A DNA stretch of 64,000 nt from Erythroxylum novogranatense. Taxonomy: Eukaryota; Streptophyta; Magnoliopsida; Malpighiales; Erythroxylaceae. The DNA lies in NCBI GenBank assembly GCA_029891385.1, contig JAIWQS010000234.1, forward strand, positions 1-64,000, in the 5' to 3' direction. The notes below the pieces were generated by a model, which made no database searches, was not told the DNA's origin, and worked only from the letters and a program-made list of their open reading frames with translations. Shown here piece after piece: positions 33,101 through 44,361 of this stretch. The stretch's first letter is position 1; each line of letters opens with the position of its first letter. Position numbers and translations under genes: made by a program.

Positions 33101-35051
33101 GCATATGGGTCATTCCCCATTCATTAAATGACATGGCAATATAAAAGACAGTGGCTGTCGTATAAGGCATAAGGAAGCACAGAAATGAAAGACTTAAGAA
33201 AATAAGAAAGAAGGGAGAGCAAACTTCGGAGAAGAAAGAAGGGAGAGCTTAGGGTTTCGGATGTTTGGGGGTTCAAGCTCAGTTTTTTGTTGATTCATGA
33301 AGGAAAAAGATGGATGGAGAAGAGAGCTTCCTTCCAAGCCTAATAAATCCGAAAATGGTGAAAAGTTTGAGGTAAGATAAAAGTTGAGCTTTGAGCTTTT
33401 CTTCAATTTATGGTTTAGAAATATGGAAAATGGTATGGGTTTGTGGAGTATGAAGTCAATTTTGATGATTGCTAAGTATGATGGATTTAATTTGGGATTT
33501 TGAGAATTAGGGTTTATGCCCAAATTTGGAATTTGGGGCTTTTGGAAATTTGTAATTTAGAAAGCTTGAATATATGAGGGATTTATGTTTTTCTAAGTTC
33601 AATTTGAGGATTAAGTTATTTATGATGTTGAATTTGGGTGAGATTGCTTTAGGTGAAGTTATATTGGAAGAAAGAAGAAACCAATGGACAAATTGGAGCT
33701 AGGAACAACTTTCTAGCATCGATTCGAGGTGGGTAATGTGTTTATAATTTGAATTTATAAGCCACTACTGCTTTCTTTAAATAAAGAGATTTTTCTGATT
33801 TCAATTGCATCATAAATGTTGCATTATTGTATGAATGATTTGAAAAATCATTTTTGATTCAATACATGAACTTTGGATGAATTACAACATACATTGTGTT
33901 ATGCCTTGAAAGATTACATGGCATTTCGTATATTCGGAAAAGATCATACGATAAATGATTTTGAGCATGATATGTGCTTTGTTTGGGTAAGAGAGTTACG
34001 GATGGAGTCACGCGCGTCGACGTCAAAGATAGCCTTCTCCCTTTGCCCTTGAGGCAACGAGATCCTCGAGAAATCGACTCGGATAGTTCGATAAACTTGG
34101 TTTATTCGTTGTGTCTCTGAACTCTCGAGCCATGTGTTGTTGTGCATTGCTTATGTGATTGCCATTGCATCTATGAATTGTTAAGTTGATGCATTCATGT
34201 TTTATAAACTTATGGGTTTATGGCTGAAAGCCTAAAAATCATACGTTTTGCAATTGTGATTTGACTACAGCAAGAGCGGAATTTTTTAGAAAATGTGCTT
34301 TACGGATTTCAAAGAAATGTTTTTTCTAAGACCAGAGAAGGAAAAAGATTTCAAGGGTTTTGTTTATCTATTTGTTTTATAAACATATTATCCACGAGCT
34401 TTGTGCTCACCCCCCTTTCATCCCCATCTCTAGGTTTTCGAGCGGGAGATCGGATGAAAGAATGTCAAGACGTGATATTCGATTTTGTATCGTTTGTATT
34501 TTGTGAAAAATGGGATTTTTGTATCGGTTTGTGTAAGACTGGTTTTGTCAATTATTGTATTACAAGTATTATTATGGGATTGTATTATGAATTCTGGACA
34601 TGTGTATTGATTTAAGTTATGTATGGGATGTGTATATGATTATGAGTATGATAAGGTATTGTGGTTTGAGAGTTGGATAAGGATATTGAGTTATGGTATT
34701 GCACATGGATAGTGCGATTGTATGTGAATGTATTTGGATTAAGGAATGAGAAGAGAAAAAAAAAGAAAAATTTATATCGGATTTTGGATAGTTTAAGTCT
34801 AAGGTTTCCAACGCGACCCTTTTGAGGCTTTTCTAAAATATTTGTGCGGATGTCAGAATTTGTGTTTCAATTCGATTGGACCGTTTGTTTGGCTGTCTTC
34901 AAGCTAATTCGATTTGACATTGTTTGTATGCTTTGCTTCCAAGCTCGTCTTCGATTCGTTAATGATTTGGTTCACTTTGTGATCAATCGTTTTATTCGTT
35001 CCGTCTTCCGTTTCCGGGTTGGGGCGCCGGTCTCCGGATCGGGTCCCAACA
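30163..35051 (+). mobile_element. S3: giant solo LTR (4889 bp) inside G2 integrase
   Basis: It starts TGTTGGACCTCGATCC and ends GGATCGGGTCCCAACA. Perfect duplications AACAT lie at 30158-30162 and 35052-35056. No primer site or coding domain is inside, so it is a solo LTR. Its terminal motif differs from all other LTRs here, making it a separate family. Contents: degenerate modules at about 30470-31300, a CG-richer patch (31315-31420), seven tandem 190-bp units (31610-32935), and a 3' part with a GAGCTTTGTGCTCACCCCC string that resembles one in the G1 LTR. Plus orientation is inferred from the order of shared modules. Confidence 0.9.
31610..32935 (+). repeat. About 190-bp tandem array, seven units, in S3
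   Basis: TTTTGG at the start of each unit recurs at 31610, 31801, 31992, 32182, 32372, 32562 and 32752, giving spacings of 191, 191, 190, 190, 190 and 190. A diverged restart is near 32936. Each unit contains ATAGAGCTCGGATTG, AATTAAACTAGAGAGATGGG, ACAAATGTTATGAAGGAGCC and GCCTCTAAGACTT with small changes. The middle units are most alike. Confidence 0.92.
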
Positions 35052-35663
35052 AACATGAAACACGTCATGCAACTGGGACATCTCACTCGGTAGAGCCAAT
35101 CTATAAGCCAAAGGTCCTATCCTCTCAAGGATCTCATAAGGACCAATATACCGAGGGCTCAACTTGCCCTTCCGGCCAAATCTCAGAACTCCTCTCCAAG
35201 GTGACACTCGGAGGAAAACCCTATCTCCTACAACATACTCCATCTCTTGCCGATACTGATCCACATAGCTCCTCTGCCTATCCTGAGCTGCCTTAATGCG
35301 ACTCCGAATCAGTCTCACTTTATCCACAGTGTCTTGGATCAGCTCGGGACCCTCTAGCATCCTCATACCTTCTTCATCCCAATAAAGAGGCGATCTACAC
35401 TGCCTCCCATACAGAGCCTCATACGGTGCCATCCCAATGCTACTCTGGTACTGATTATTATAAGCAAACTCCACCAGAGCTAAATACTGATCCCATGCAC
35501 CTCGAAACTCCAATACACAAGCTCTCAACATATCCTCAACGGTCTTGATAATCCTCTCACTCTGCCCATCTGTCTGAGGATGAAATGCTGTGCTGAAGTT
35601 CAACCGAGTACCCATAGCCGACTGCAAACTCCTCCAGAACCTCGAAGTAAACCTAAGATCCAC
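35052..35663 (-). pseudogene. G2 integrase, catalytic 3' part and C-terminal domain
   Basis: The open reading runs right to left from 35663. LRFTSRFWRSLQSAMGT and [15 protein letters not shown] carry the last catalytic residue (Glu of the D,D,35E triad). EFAYNNQYQSSIGMAPYEAL, the GPY-type segment [20 protein letters not shown] and YRLALPSEMSQLHDVFHV follow. The S3 insertion cuts right after DVFHV. The protein joins element DNA to the host genome. Codons before 35052 in the open frame belong to S3 and are not part of the gene. Confidence 0.9.
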
Positions 35664-36713
35664 ATCTCAAACTATCGACACCGGACCCCATGCGATGCGA
35701 CAATCTACGCCATATATACGGGCCAACCGATCGAGTATTGCTCTCTCTCACCTGGCAAGAAGTGAGCCGACGAATAACCGGTCCACTATGACCCAGATCG
35801 CATCGTGCTGCCTCGACGTCCTAGGCAACCCCATAATAAAATCCATCGTAATTTTCTCCCATTTCCACTCCGGAATGGGCAACGAATGCAATCTCCTAGC
35901 TGGAGCCTGGTGCTCAGCCTTGACCTGCTGGCACATCATACACCTGGAAACATACTCTGCCACCTGTCTCTTCATGCCTGGCCACCAGAAATGCAACTTA
36001 AGCGTATTATACATCTTAGTAACACCAGGATGCATAGCATAGGCAGCTAGGTGCGCCTCCTCTAAAATCTCACGCCTCAGATCATCCACATTCGAAACAC
36101 ATAACCTCTGTCCCATCCACAATGTCCCATTTCTCAGCTCGAAATCAGAATCTCGATCAGATCTCGCTCTCTCTATCAGTCTCACCAACACAGGATCCTG
36201 GTCTTGAACTCTCCTGATCCTGTCATGCAACATCAGCCTAAGCTTCAGAGTAGCTATTAGAGCTCCATCCTGACCCAAATCTATCTGTACATTAAGAGCT
36301 CTCAGCTGAATCAAACTAGGCAATCTCTCAATCTGAATTTGAGCTGCACTGATATGAGATCTCCTGCTCAAAGCATCGGCCATCACATTGGCCTTCCCTG
36401 GATGGTACTCAATCGTGCAGTCATAATCCTTCAGAAGCTCGATCCACCTCCTCAATCTTAGATTCAACTCTCTCTGACTCAACAGATACCTCAAACTCTT
36501 ATGATCAGTATAAATCTGAAACGTCTCGCCATACAAGTAATGTCTCCAGATCTTCAGAGCAAACACAACTGCAACTAACTCCAAATCATGCACTGGATAA
36601 TTCACCTCATGAGACCTCAACTGTCTCGAGGCATAAGCTATCACTCTACCATGCTGCATCAATACATCCCACCCCTCGATGCGAAGCATCATCAGACACC
36701 ACATAGCCTCCAA
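35664..36713 (-). pseudogene. G2 RNase H, integrase zinc-binding domain and integrase core start
   Basis: RNase H follows in order: [51 protein letters not shown] and [15 protein letters not shown], giving the later acidic residues of the site. The integrase HHCC domain reads [17 protein letters not shown] with [11 protein letters not shown]. The first catalytic Asp is in [14 protein letters not shown]. The frame breaks near 35770 ([12 protein letters not shown]), and 35664-35770, which should hold the second catalytic Asp, is scrambled. Together with 35052-35663 it gives one pol tail. Confidence 0.88.
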
Positions 36714-36978
36714 TCCCTGATGGAATGCCTAACACCGGTACAGAAGTCAACCGATGTTTCAGCTCCTCAAAGCTCTCCTGGCACTCCTCAGTCCATTTAA
36801 ACGGTACATTCTTCCGCAGAAGTTTTGTCAGAGGGGCTGAGATCAGCGAGAACCTCTCGATAAACCTCCGGTAATATCCGGCCAATCCTAGGAAGCTCCG
36901 AACCTCAGCCACGTTCCTAGGAGCCTCCCAATGCAGCACTGCCTCGACCTCGGCCCCTAAATCCCGATCCACCTTCAC
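36646..36978 (-). pseudogene. G2 reverse transcriptase thumb/connection remnant
   Basis: [60 protein letters not shown] and a broken [10 protein letters not shown] show the part of reverse transcriptase that follows the palm, then the first RNase H strand. Fingers, palm and the FIDD motif are absent upstream. The gag C-terminus is directly adjacent, so this is one side of an internal deletion. The frame shifts again around 36710. Confidence 0.88.
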
Positions 36979-37925
36979 GGCTCTGCTGCACCGTGGTATT
37001 GCTGTCAGATCTCCCAGTCATAGTGGACTGGGCTCCTAAAGTCTCTGGGCAATTCTTAACTAGGTGGTCCATCGAGCCGCACCTAAGACAGGCTCCGTCG
37101 CCACCACCGACACTTCCACATGGTTCCTCTCACAATGCTCACAGACCGAGGAATCGCCTCAACCTCGGGCATCGCCACTACCATTACCAGTCTGTACAAA
37201 TCTACCTCTCCTCCCAAATCCAGACTGTCCAGCTCTTCCAGAGGACCTGAAGGGCCTGCTCTGACGCTTACTAAACCCTCTGCTAGCAATGCCCTGTCTA
37301 TCACTCGGCCTCTTGCCCTGGAACCTCGACGGACTCGGTCGACTCTGTCTCGAGTCTGCTCAATCCTCACACCACAGACTCTCATTTCGATGAAGGTGCT
37401 CATATCCGTTCGGGCTAACCTGGTACGGATCTCCAGATTGAGCCCTCCTCAAATCTCCGCACTGTCGGCCTCAAGTAACAATCGTAATAACAGATACCCC
37501 ATCAACTCATCAACCGCACCTCATACTCACCACCGCCATAGTACCTGCCTCAACTCGAGGAACTCTGCGATCTTCATCTCTAAATACACCTTGAGTATGT
37601 AATTGTCCCTAAGCTCTCTTTAAAATCATCCCATGTCGATATCTGTGGTCGGTGGTACCGCCGACACGGTCTTCCACCACGGTAACCGACCTCAAGTAGA
37701 AATCGATAATCAAACGCCTCGAGTCGCAGTCCATCTGATCAAGGAATCTCTCGGTCCTCTCACCATCCTCGGCCTCAGCGAGGTCTGCCGCCAAAGAAAT
37801 CAATGACCCCGCCATGCATGATCGGTCATACCTCCTCTCCGCCTCACGGAACTCTAGGAGGTAGCTCCTCAGAATGAGGCATAGAAGACTCCCTACTAGC
37901 TCCATCGATCCTAGGTCACCGGTCG
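36979..37925 (-). pseudogene. G2 gag, broken
   Basis: Fragments read right to left in several frames. The best-fit frame near 37620-37700 gives RWWKTVSAVPPTT, the core of the Retrotrans_gag domain. A nucleocapsid knuckle lies at about 37030-37145 (CEHCERNH ... CGSMDHLVKNC in best-fit frames). The tail [11 protein letters not shown] at about 36965 is a usual glycine/arginine-rich Gag end. Frame changes are dense and many fall at CTG/CAG-like positions. Protease, which should follow, is absent. Confidence 0.72.
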
Positions 37926-38041
37926 ATCAACTTGATCTCCAAGAACGAATGACCTATATCAAACAAGAATTTTGGTCAATTTCTACTTTTCTCACTGAAA
38001 TTCAAACCTAAAGTACACTATACCCAAAAGATGCCAAACCA

Positions 38042-38054
38042 TGCTCTGATACCA
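38042..38054 (-). other. G2 primer-binding site
   Basis: The plus strand reads TGCTCTGATACCA, which on the minus strand is TGGTATCAGAGCA, the initiator-Met tRNA site. It starts 6 bases inside the right LTR boundary and shows that the right LTR is the 5' LTR. Confidence 0.88.
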
Positions 38055-38060
38055 CCTAAA

Positions 38061-40676
38061 TGTAGCGCCCCCTTATCGCAGGGTACGCACTGGGACGTCC
38101 GTGGGTCGTTCCGACACATATCCCACAATAAGGGTGCTCTACTTTCGATCATTTCTATAGTCCACATGGAATCAATACAATAAAATCCACAATATGAAAA
38201 TCACTGAATTTAAAAACCAAAATTCCTTTCTCATTTCATAATATCATCAGAAATATAGACAAGTCTATCAGTTCCCTACAGTCTAAATACAATGTTCCAA
38301 AAAGGGAAACTGATACAAAAGTCTATACTATGTCATCCCTAAAATCAATCCCAAATGACCGAATTGTGTCATCGTTATTTGCCAATGCGCCACGGCGCAG
38401 AAAAGTCTATCATCTGAGCTAGAGTCTAATCTATCACCCTGAAAATAAATGCAATTTTGGGTGAGTTTATTGAACTCAATGAGGAACCATCATCGATGGT
38501 TCACTAATTCATGCATTACGCAAATCGCGACAAAGACAAACATAGTAACAATTAAAATATCATATAGCAATTCACATTTCCTCATGCCATCACAAGACTC
38601 AAGAATTATCACGAATCGCTTAGCACACTTATATGCAATGCATATGTGACTCTTTCCAGATTCATTTCAATTGTTGTGATCGAGCGCTTATTCAAAGGAT
38701 GTTGTTCAAGAGACGCTGCGTCTAGGGAGTAGGAGAGCCCTCAGCGCAGGATACACTAACTCCCTTCAAGCTCGAGGCTCTGCTCAAGAATAAAGATTCG
38801 AGCTTAAAGCTCTTTTCGTAGTAATAGCGACTTCGATTCACAACGCTCATTATCTCGCTCATGCATTTATGTATGAAATGCATATGTCCAATAATTCATA
38901 GTCATATGGCTATAAAAGCCCATTTAACACAGTTTCCCATAATCACGTATCAGTGAAATCCAATTTATTAAAAGCATGCATTTCGATTCTAATCATTCAC
39001 GTATTCATACAATTCACATTGGCAATCAGTTCACACGGAGCATATAACAATCAGAAATTGAGGAACCAACTAGGTTACTCACCTGTAACTTCCGAGCTAC
39101 TGCCTAAAAGTCCCAGCAATATCCGTGAAATGACGATCCAACGGTGCCTCTATAACAGTTAAAGAATTACCCATTACTAGATGCTCAGTCAATACAATTC
39201 AATGATGCATATGTCTTAATGTAAATATGTACGATGCATGTTCATGATTTTCCGGCGCTATAACCCAATTCCGCTATCTCTTGCCTCATAACAAAAATTC
39301 ACTATTGACTAGATCAATAGTACCCATTGATTTCATAAATCTCCAATTATCATAAAACTATCCTTAGTTCGCAATAGGAACTATAATCAACCTTCTTTCT
39401 ATGATTAAAACCATACCAAATAAAATTCTAACTTTCATTCATTTCCTTAATTGTAGACCTCTTTCTCTAGTTCATAACGAATCAAGAATCACCTCAATTG
39501 GAGGTCTATACCATAAGTTATGCCCCATAAATTGAAACACATCCAATCAGAATTTTGTCCCTCACCGCGGCCTAAAACAGGTCGCTCGCCGCGACAAACA
39601 TCTTCTTTCGGCTCGTCACGACGTAGAGGACAAGGCTCGTCGCGGTGAGTACCTCACCTGCTCGTCGCGGCGAGGCTGCTCTCAAATGTCGCGACGTGCG
39701 GCTCCATCGTCTTCTCCGATCGATTTTTCTACCATTTCTCTCTCTAAAAACCATTATCAATCACTCTCAACTACCCAAATCTTACACTATAAATACCATA
39801 AATGCATCAAACAACAATAAATAACAACATTAAATAATTAAACTTACCAATCAAACTCTCAAATCCTCAAACCCTAAAATCTCCGAAAATCACCTCCAAC
39901 CTCTATCAACCACGGTGATCTCCCATAGCCACACCAAACATCCACATCTCTAAGATTTCTAACTGATCTTCAACCACAATGAAGGAGAAATATACCAGAA
40001 TTTCTAAGGGGGAAAAATCAAAATCGTCGAAGGGTAGAGGAAGGAGAAAGAAAAGTTAGCCTTAGGTTTTCCAGGTTTAACAAAGAGAAATTTAAACTTA
40101 GGATAATTTAAAGGGTTGATCTTAACCTATAACTCATAAGACATATGTCCTCAAATTCATTTAATTTCAGTCTCTAAATTCCAATGGCTCAACATTTTCA
40201 TTCCAAAAATCACAAATCTAATTTTCCATTCCAGTTGCTAATAAATTTCGGAACCGGAATCTCATTCATCAGTCTCTAAGTCATTTTTCCGGTCCGGACC
40301 CATAACTCTAAAAAAAATTCCAGAAAAATTCCTATAAATCCTAAAAAATATACAACACAAAATCCTATTTTCCAATTTCAATTCCCAGATCCCTAAATTC
40401 AGTTCTCACTCCAATTCAACTGTACAAACCCAATTATTCCTAATTTCTCAATCAAGTCACAATCAAACATAATTACCTCGAAAATTCACAAACCAATTCA
40501 CAATCACAATTAAATGCCGAAAAAGGCCATGAATGCATGTACCTATAGATGTATGTGCAATAACTCATTCCTCTATAATTAGAGGTCAATGAATGCTCAA
40601 TTAATGAAATGCAGTATGAAATCCTACCCGTCCCAATTTACCAATATGCCCATCACATCGGTAATGGGATGTTACA
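38061..40676 (-). repeat. G2 5' LTR (right copy), 2616 bp
   Basis: This is the partner of 27233-29884. Landmarks in plus coordinates: acceptor-like site ending at 38439, inverted repeat ACCATCATCGATGGT at 38486-38500, donor-like site at 39082, conserved module at about 39440-39530 and palindrome array at 39561-39702 (shorter than the left copy). Between about 38340 and 38850 many CAG/CTG sites present in the left copy are changed, for example TTTTCAGTAG versus TTTTCGTAG. Confidence 0.9.
39561..39702. repeat. CG palindrome array in G2 right LTR
   Basis: Words CTCGCCGCGACAA, GCTCGTCACGACG, CTCGTCGCGGTGAG, CTCGTCGCGGCGAG and GTCGCGACGTGCGG lie within about 140 bp. It lacks roughly 40 bp present in the left copy, so the arrays change in copy number. 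Confidence 0.8.
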
Positions 40677-42027
40677 CTAGGTTGTGTATTGATGCAGGGA
40701 GACAGGGTGATAGCTTATGCTTTAAGGCAACTGAAGCCGTATGAGTTGAATTATTCGACTCATGATTTGGAGTTAGCAGCAGTGATCTTTGCCTTGAAAA
40801 TTTGGAGACATTATCTATATGGAGTTCAGACGAGGATCTTTACTGATCACAAGAGTCTCAAGTACTTACTGAGCCAGAAAGAACTAAATTTGAGATAGAT
40901 AAGGTGGATTAAGTTACTCAAGGATTATGATTTGTTAATCGAGTATCATCCAGGCAAAGCGAATGTAGTGGCGGATGCTTTAAGCAGGAAGTCTTCTATT
41001 GCCCATGTTCGGACAGTTTATCTTCCTTTATTGGAAGAGATGGCCAAGCTTAAGATAAGCTTAAAGTAGGAGGAACCAAATTGCCTCCTAGCTAATTTCA
41101 GAGTGAGACCGGTACTCAAGGAGAAGGTTAGGGAGTTGCAAGCACAGGATGCAGGTTTGAGCAAGCTTAGAGAGGAGATTCAGAACGGTAAGAATTCTGA
41201 AGTAGTAGTGGGGGATGATGGACTCATGACAGTAAGAAACAAGCTTTGTATTCCAAATAGCAGGGAGGTTAAGGATGAGATATTGGATGAGGAACACAAT
41301 GCGCCTTATGCCATGCACCCAGGTAGCACCAGGATGTACAAGGATTTGAGAGAGCATTTCTGGTGGAAGGGCATGAAGAGGGATGTAGCAGAGTATGTCA
41401 GTAAGTGTCTCGTGTGTCAGCAAGTCAAGGCTGAACACTAGGCGCCTTCAGGTAAGTTAAGGCCATTGTCCATTCTTGAGTGGAAGTGGCAAAGAGTAAC
41501 CATGGATTTTATGATGGGTTTGCCCAAGACCAGTAGGAAGCATGATGCCATATGGGTTATCAGGATAGGTCGACGAAGTCAGCCCATTTTTGGCAATCAA
41601 GATCGATTCTTGCTTGTGCTAGCAAAGAAGTACATCGATGAGATAGTGAGATTGCATGGGATTCCAGATTCTATAGTTTCTGACAGGGATCCTCGGTTTA
41701 CTTCGAGATTTTGGGGAAGCTTACAGGAAGCTTTAGGTACTAAGCTGAATTTTAGCACGGCTTTTCACCCTCAGACCAGTAGGTCAATCTGAGAGGACCA
41801 TTCGGACACTTGAAGGAATGCTCAGGGCATGTGTGTTGGATTTCAAGGGATCTTGGGATGAGCATTTTCCATTAGTAGAATTTGCTTTTAACAATTCGTA
41901 CCATTCGAGCATTCAGATGGCTCCATATGAGGCTTTGTATGGAAGGAGGTGCAGAACTACGATATGTTGGGATGAAGAAGGAGAGAGGAAACCGATAGAC
42001 GTAATTGATTCAGATGACAAAGGATAA
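40677..42027 (+). pseudogene. G1 RNase H (rest), integrase zinc-binding and core domains, broken
   Basis: It resumes where G2 split the gene: [51 protein letters not shown] and [15 protein letters not shown] (RNase H). Then HPGSTRMYKDLREHFWW and [11 protein letters not shown] (HHCC), [17 protein letters not shown] (first catalytic Asp) and [13 protein letters not shown] (second). At FHPQTSRSI the frame shifts, so GQSER with the catalytic Glu (41785 on) is out of frame. Stops at LNLR*, SLK* and AEH* all fit CAG to TAG changes of expected Gln codons. 41818-42027 holds the integrase tail start. Confidence 0.88.
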
Positions 42028-42570
42028 AGTCAATCTGTTACAAATGACAAGGCATTTCAAGATAGGATGAAGAGCTACACAGATGCACACCGAAAAGAGA
42101 TGGAGTATGATATCAGTGAGAAAGTATTCCTTAAGACGTCTCCTTGGAAAGGAGTAATGAGATTTGGAAAGAAGGGCAAGTTGAGTCCAAGATATGTGGG
42201 TCCCTATGAGATTCTTGAGAGGATTGGCCCATTAGCCTATAGGTTAGCGTTGCCTCCGGAATTGTCTCAGATTCATGATGTCTTCCATGTTTCCATGCTG
42301 AGGAGGTATAGATCGGACCCTTCTCATATCATTCAGGCCACGGAGGTTCAGTTGAGAGATGATCTGAGTTATGAGGAGATTCCAATGGACATTTTGGACA
42401 CCAAGGAAAAGGTCCTCAGGAACAAGACGGTTCAGCTAGTTAAAGTCCTGTGGAGGAACCATTCAGTGGAAGAGGCCACGTGGGAGCCATTGGACGCCAT
42501 GAAGGAGAAGTATCCTTGTCTCTTGATGATTCAGGTAAATTTTGAGGACGAAATTTCTTTTAAGAGGGGG
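42028..42570 (+). pseudogene. G1 integrase C-terminus and chromodomain
   Basis: The open stretch from 42067 reads [40 protein letters not shown] and [20 protein letters not shown]. The chromodomain follows: [20 protein letters not shown], then [20 protein letters not shown]. In this family the chromodomain is thought to bind modified histones and steer insertion into heterochromatin. The open frame runs through the polypurine tract into the LTR, so the original stop near 42560 has been lost or shifted. Confidence 0.88.
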
Positions 42571-42575
42571 AGAAA
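42562..42575 (+). other. G1 polypurine tract
   Basis: AAGAGGGGGAGAAA directly precedes the 3' LTR start TGTTGGGCCCC. GAGGACGAAATTTC just upstream is the shared chromovirus 3' string also seen in N1 and G3. Confidence 0.85.
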
Positions 42576-44361
42576 TGTTGGGCCCCAAATTGTTGTTATT
42601 GATGTTATTAAGCATGAATTATGTTAATTGTATGATTTGTTGCATATTTTGATTTTATTGGAGGTTTTAGTGGAAAATTAAGAATTATTTGAGTTTAGTA
42701 TGGAATAAGTATTTATGGAAGGGTAAAAATTATGAGGGAATTAAAGGAAGTTCACTTAAGTTGGGAAGATTAAACTTAACAAGGAAGGGCATTCTAGTCT
42801 TTGTGCCGTCATTTAGGCTTAAGGATTTAGAAGAAGAAAAGAAAGGAAAATAAAAAGAAGAGAAAAAGAAGAAGGGGGAGTCGTAGGAAGAGAGGAAGAA
42901 GAAGAGAAAAGAGGAAAGCTAGGTTCAGACGATTTTTGATCGATTTGAAGCTTCAACAAGTAAGTATGAGTTTATTTCTTCTTGTTTGAGATGGATTAAA
43001 CCCTAGATTTTCTTGGAATGATGTTAGAACCGATGGTTTAGGGTCTTCGGAAATATTGGTTAAATTCTTTGGGTTGATGATTTTGTTGTGTCTTGATGAT
43101 GATTTTGTGTTAGAATGAGTTTAGAACTGAAGTATAAGGCACGATCCAAGGTTTAGATGTGTTGCTTTTGCTTAAGAAAAAGGTTTGAGGTGGTCAATGT
43201 TGGAAAAATCAGGTTCGGAGATGTTCTCCAGACGTGCACGTCACGACGAGCAATAGGTCGGACGTCGCGACGCACACACGACGAGGAGTGGGCCGCACGT
43301 CGCGGCGAGCCCCCAGTTTTCAACAAAGTTAGATTTTGATGTTTTGGGCATATCTTTTGCTATAGAAGTCCTATTGAGGTGATTTTTGATGCGTTGTAAA
43401 CTAGAGACATAGGGATATAAGTTTCATGAAGAAATGAAGGTCTAAATCAGTCTCTAAGAATCTTCAATTTTGGATGGAAGTTGAGCATGAAATTCTTGTT
43501 TCAGTTTTGGTTATGGTTTGAATTGTAAAGTATGACTCTCTGATTTCAACACCAAATTGATTGGGATTTTGGCTTTTTGATTAAGAAAATCAAGTGAGGC
43601 AAGAGGAGCAAGAGGATCAAGAGGAAACTCATTCCTAAGCAAGTATAAGCAAGGAATTCAAGGTGGGTTCATGTCTATAATACAGTAAATAAGTCACTCA
43701 TTGTTTTGTTCAAATTAAGAAGGATTTAAGGCTTTAAATTGCATCACCAATACCTTATGTGCTAGTGTGAAATCATTAGATGTTGCTATATGATTTGCAT
43801 TCAAAATTTTTGGAAAGGTTAAAAAAAAGGGTTTTCTCTTTTCACGAATACATGCATATGAATTCATCTTTTTCGAAATGTATGAAAAGCAAGTTTACAA
43901 GTAAGTGCCGGTTTGGCAATCAAGTTTACAAGACTTTGAATCATGCATGTTATGTGGGTTTGTGGTAGTCCCAAGAACCTTCACATGCACATTGACCATG
44001 AAAAGGCTTCTCCCGCCTGCCCGCTAGTGGCACGAAGTTCCCCATAAGGACTCCAACTACGACTACACAGGACCATGTAGATGGAAATGTGTAGTACGTC
44101 ATGAACCCGGACTAACCTAAACCATTATGCTATGTTATGTGCTTATGATTTGTTACTATGTATCATGCATCATGAATTGTTTAAAAAAAATCAAGCATTT
44201 CAAGAAAAGGACTCTTATATGCATAATTGCTATGATTTCAACAAGTACCACGACAATGAGTTACTTTTGAATACTTTTGCTTATTTCTATATTATAAATG
44301 TATTCCCACGAGCTTTATAGCTCACCCCCTTTACTTCCCCCATTCAGGTGACGAGCAAGAG

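Larger units (their letters stand above)
27233..40676 (-). mobile_element. G2: Ty3/gypsy chromovirus on the minus strand, deleted in pol and disrupted by S3
   Basis: Direct repeats 27233-29884 and 38061-40676 begin TGTAGCGCCCC on the plus strand (the element's LTR end) and end GATGTTACA (its LTR start TGTAACATCCC). The flanks are CTAAG (27228-27232) and CTAGG (40677-40681). The single mismatch is best explained by later change, since CTAGG fits the G1 reading frame. The polypurine tract is at 29885-29906 and the primer site at 38042-38054, so transcription runs right to left. Without S3 the element is about 8.55 kb. Protease and the reverse transcriptase catalytic core are missing. Confidence 0.92.

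Noticed and set aside
34844..35296. 150-codon plus-strand ORF, and 35590-36042 and 59017-59718 on the plus strand
   Set aside because: They lie antisense to the integrase frames of G2 and G3, which carry clear conserved motifs. These are shadow ORFs.
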